DNA of 5,380 nt from an uncultured Kordia sp. Its GTDB lineage: Bacteria; Bacteroidota; Bacteroidia; Flavobacteriales; Flavobacteriaceae. Numbering within the stretch: the first letter of the stretch is position 1; each line of letters starts with the position of its first letter. Under the pieces are notes generated by a model. It did not search any database. It had not been told where the DNA came from and saw only the letters and a program-made list of their open reading frames with translations. The position numbers and the translations under genes are program-made. Where the stretch lies: positions 1-5,380 of the forward strand of contig CAJXHW010000145.1 in assembly GCA_913054565.1 (NCBI GenBank). Reading direction: 5' to 3'. Positions 5,246-5,380 of the stretch are shown here, piece after piece.

Positions 5246-5380
5246 CTTAACGGCCATTATAAAGAAAAAACCAAATATCACTGTACTCAAAATAACATGA
5301 AGCATCCCTATAAAAGATAAGCGTAAAAATGTACTTACTTTCCTTAGGTTATAAAATCTTCTTGCTGCTACAAACCCGTA
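5231..5380 (-). CDS. C-terminal part of an unrecognised membrane protein (cut by window edge)
   Basis: The minus strand is open for 49 codons from the right edge to a TAA at 5231-5233, the only long open frame here. The visible C-terminus starts with a basic, aromatic stretch (AARRFYNLRK), followed by a hydrophobic segment of about 25 residues from LSFIGM to FFFIMAV, and ends in KYYSL. That pattern, a positively charged stretch before one membrane helix with a very short tail, is typical of an integral membrane protein. I do not recognise the family. It converges on crcB with 6 bases between the stop codons. The opposite strand has stops in all frames, which supports this reading. The start and most of the gene lie beyond the window. 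Confidence 0.55.
   Translation of the reverse strand, partial: YGFVAARRFYNLRKVSTFLRLSFIGMLHVILSTVIFGFFFIMAVKYYSL

Noticed and set aside
1..5380. A multi-gene novel system (defence, biosynthetic or mobile)
   Set aside because: The genes alternate in strand, have separate terminators and belong to ordinary families; no nuclease, helicase, recombinase, reverse transcriptase, repeat array or composition shift was seen.

Overview
The window looks like a chromosomal housekeeping stretch from a marine or otherwise AT-rich member of the Flavobacteriaceae (Bacteroidota). Four things point there: low GC with A/T-ending codons; genes without a clear Shine-Dalgarno sequence; -7 promoter elements of the Bacteroidota type TAnnTTTG; and a gene content that includes a DUF4494-type protein and a lipoprotein form of peptidase M49. 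No mobile element, tRNA, rRNA or CRISPR was seen.

Layout, left to right. (1) Positions 1-712, minus strand: the start and nearly all of a PlsC-type 1-acylglycerol-3-phosphate acyltransferase, cut by the left edge. (2) 713-911: intergenic, holding a strong terminator for the next gene and some inverted-repeat structure ahead of plsC. (3) 912-2969, minus: a complete lipoprotein zinc peptidase of family M49 (dipeptidyl peptidase III-like). (4) 2970-3114: a divergent promoter region with two -7 candidates facing away from each other and two inverted repeats. (5) 3115-4155, plus: a membrane-anchored fusion of an SRPBCC (START-like) domain and a GyrI-like (AraC effector-binding) domain. (6) 4177-4204: a terminator hairpin shared by two convergent genes. 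(7) 4232-4729, minus: a DUF4494-type protein that reads as two copies of a ~66-residue unit. (8) 4730-4858: a second divergent promoter region. (9) 4859-5224, plus: a complete single-gene CrcB/FluC fluoride channel. (10) 5231-5380, minus: the C-terminal end of an unrecognised membrane protein, cut by the right edge.

The genes do not form an obvious operon. They alternate in strand, and the two with room for it have their own terminators. The roles are membrane phospholipid synthesis (plsC), peptide breakdown outside the cytoplasmic membrane (M49), binding of an unknown small molecule at the membrane (SRPBCC-GyrI), fluoride efflux (crcB) and one unknown (DUF4494). The closest thing to a functional pair is the M49 lipoprotein and the SRPBCC-GyrI protein. 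They share one 145-bp intergenic region in which both promoters may overlap, but a joint function is only inference.

I found no convincing undescribed system. The observations most worth a second look are the internal duplication in the DUF4494 protein, the overlapping divergent promoters with a palindrome across them, and the unusual two-fold ligand-binding architecture of the membrane-anchored protein.
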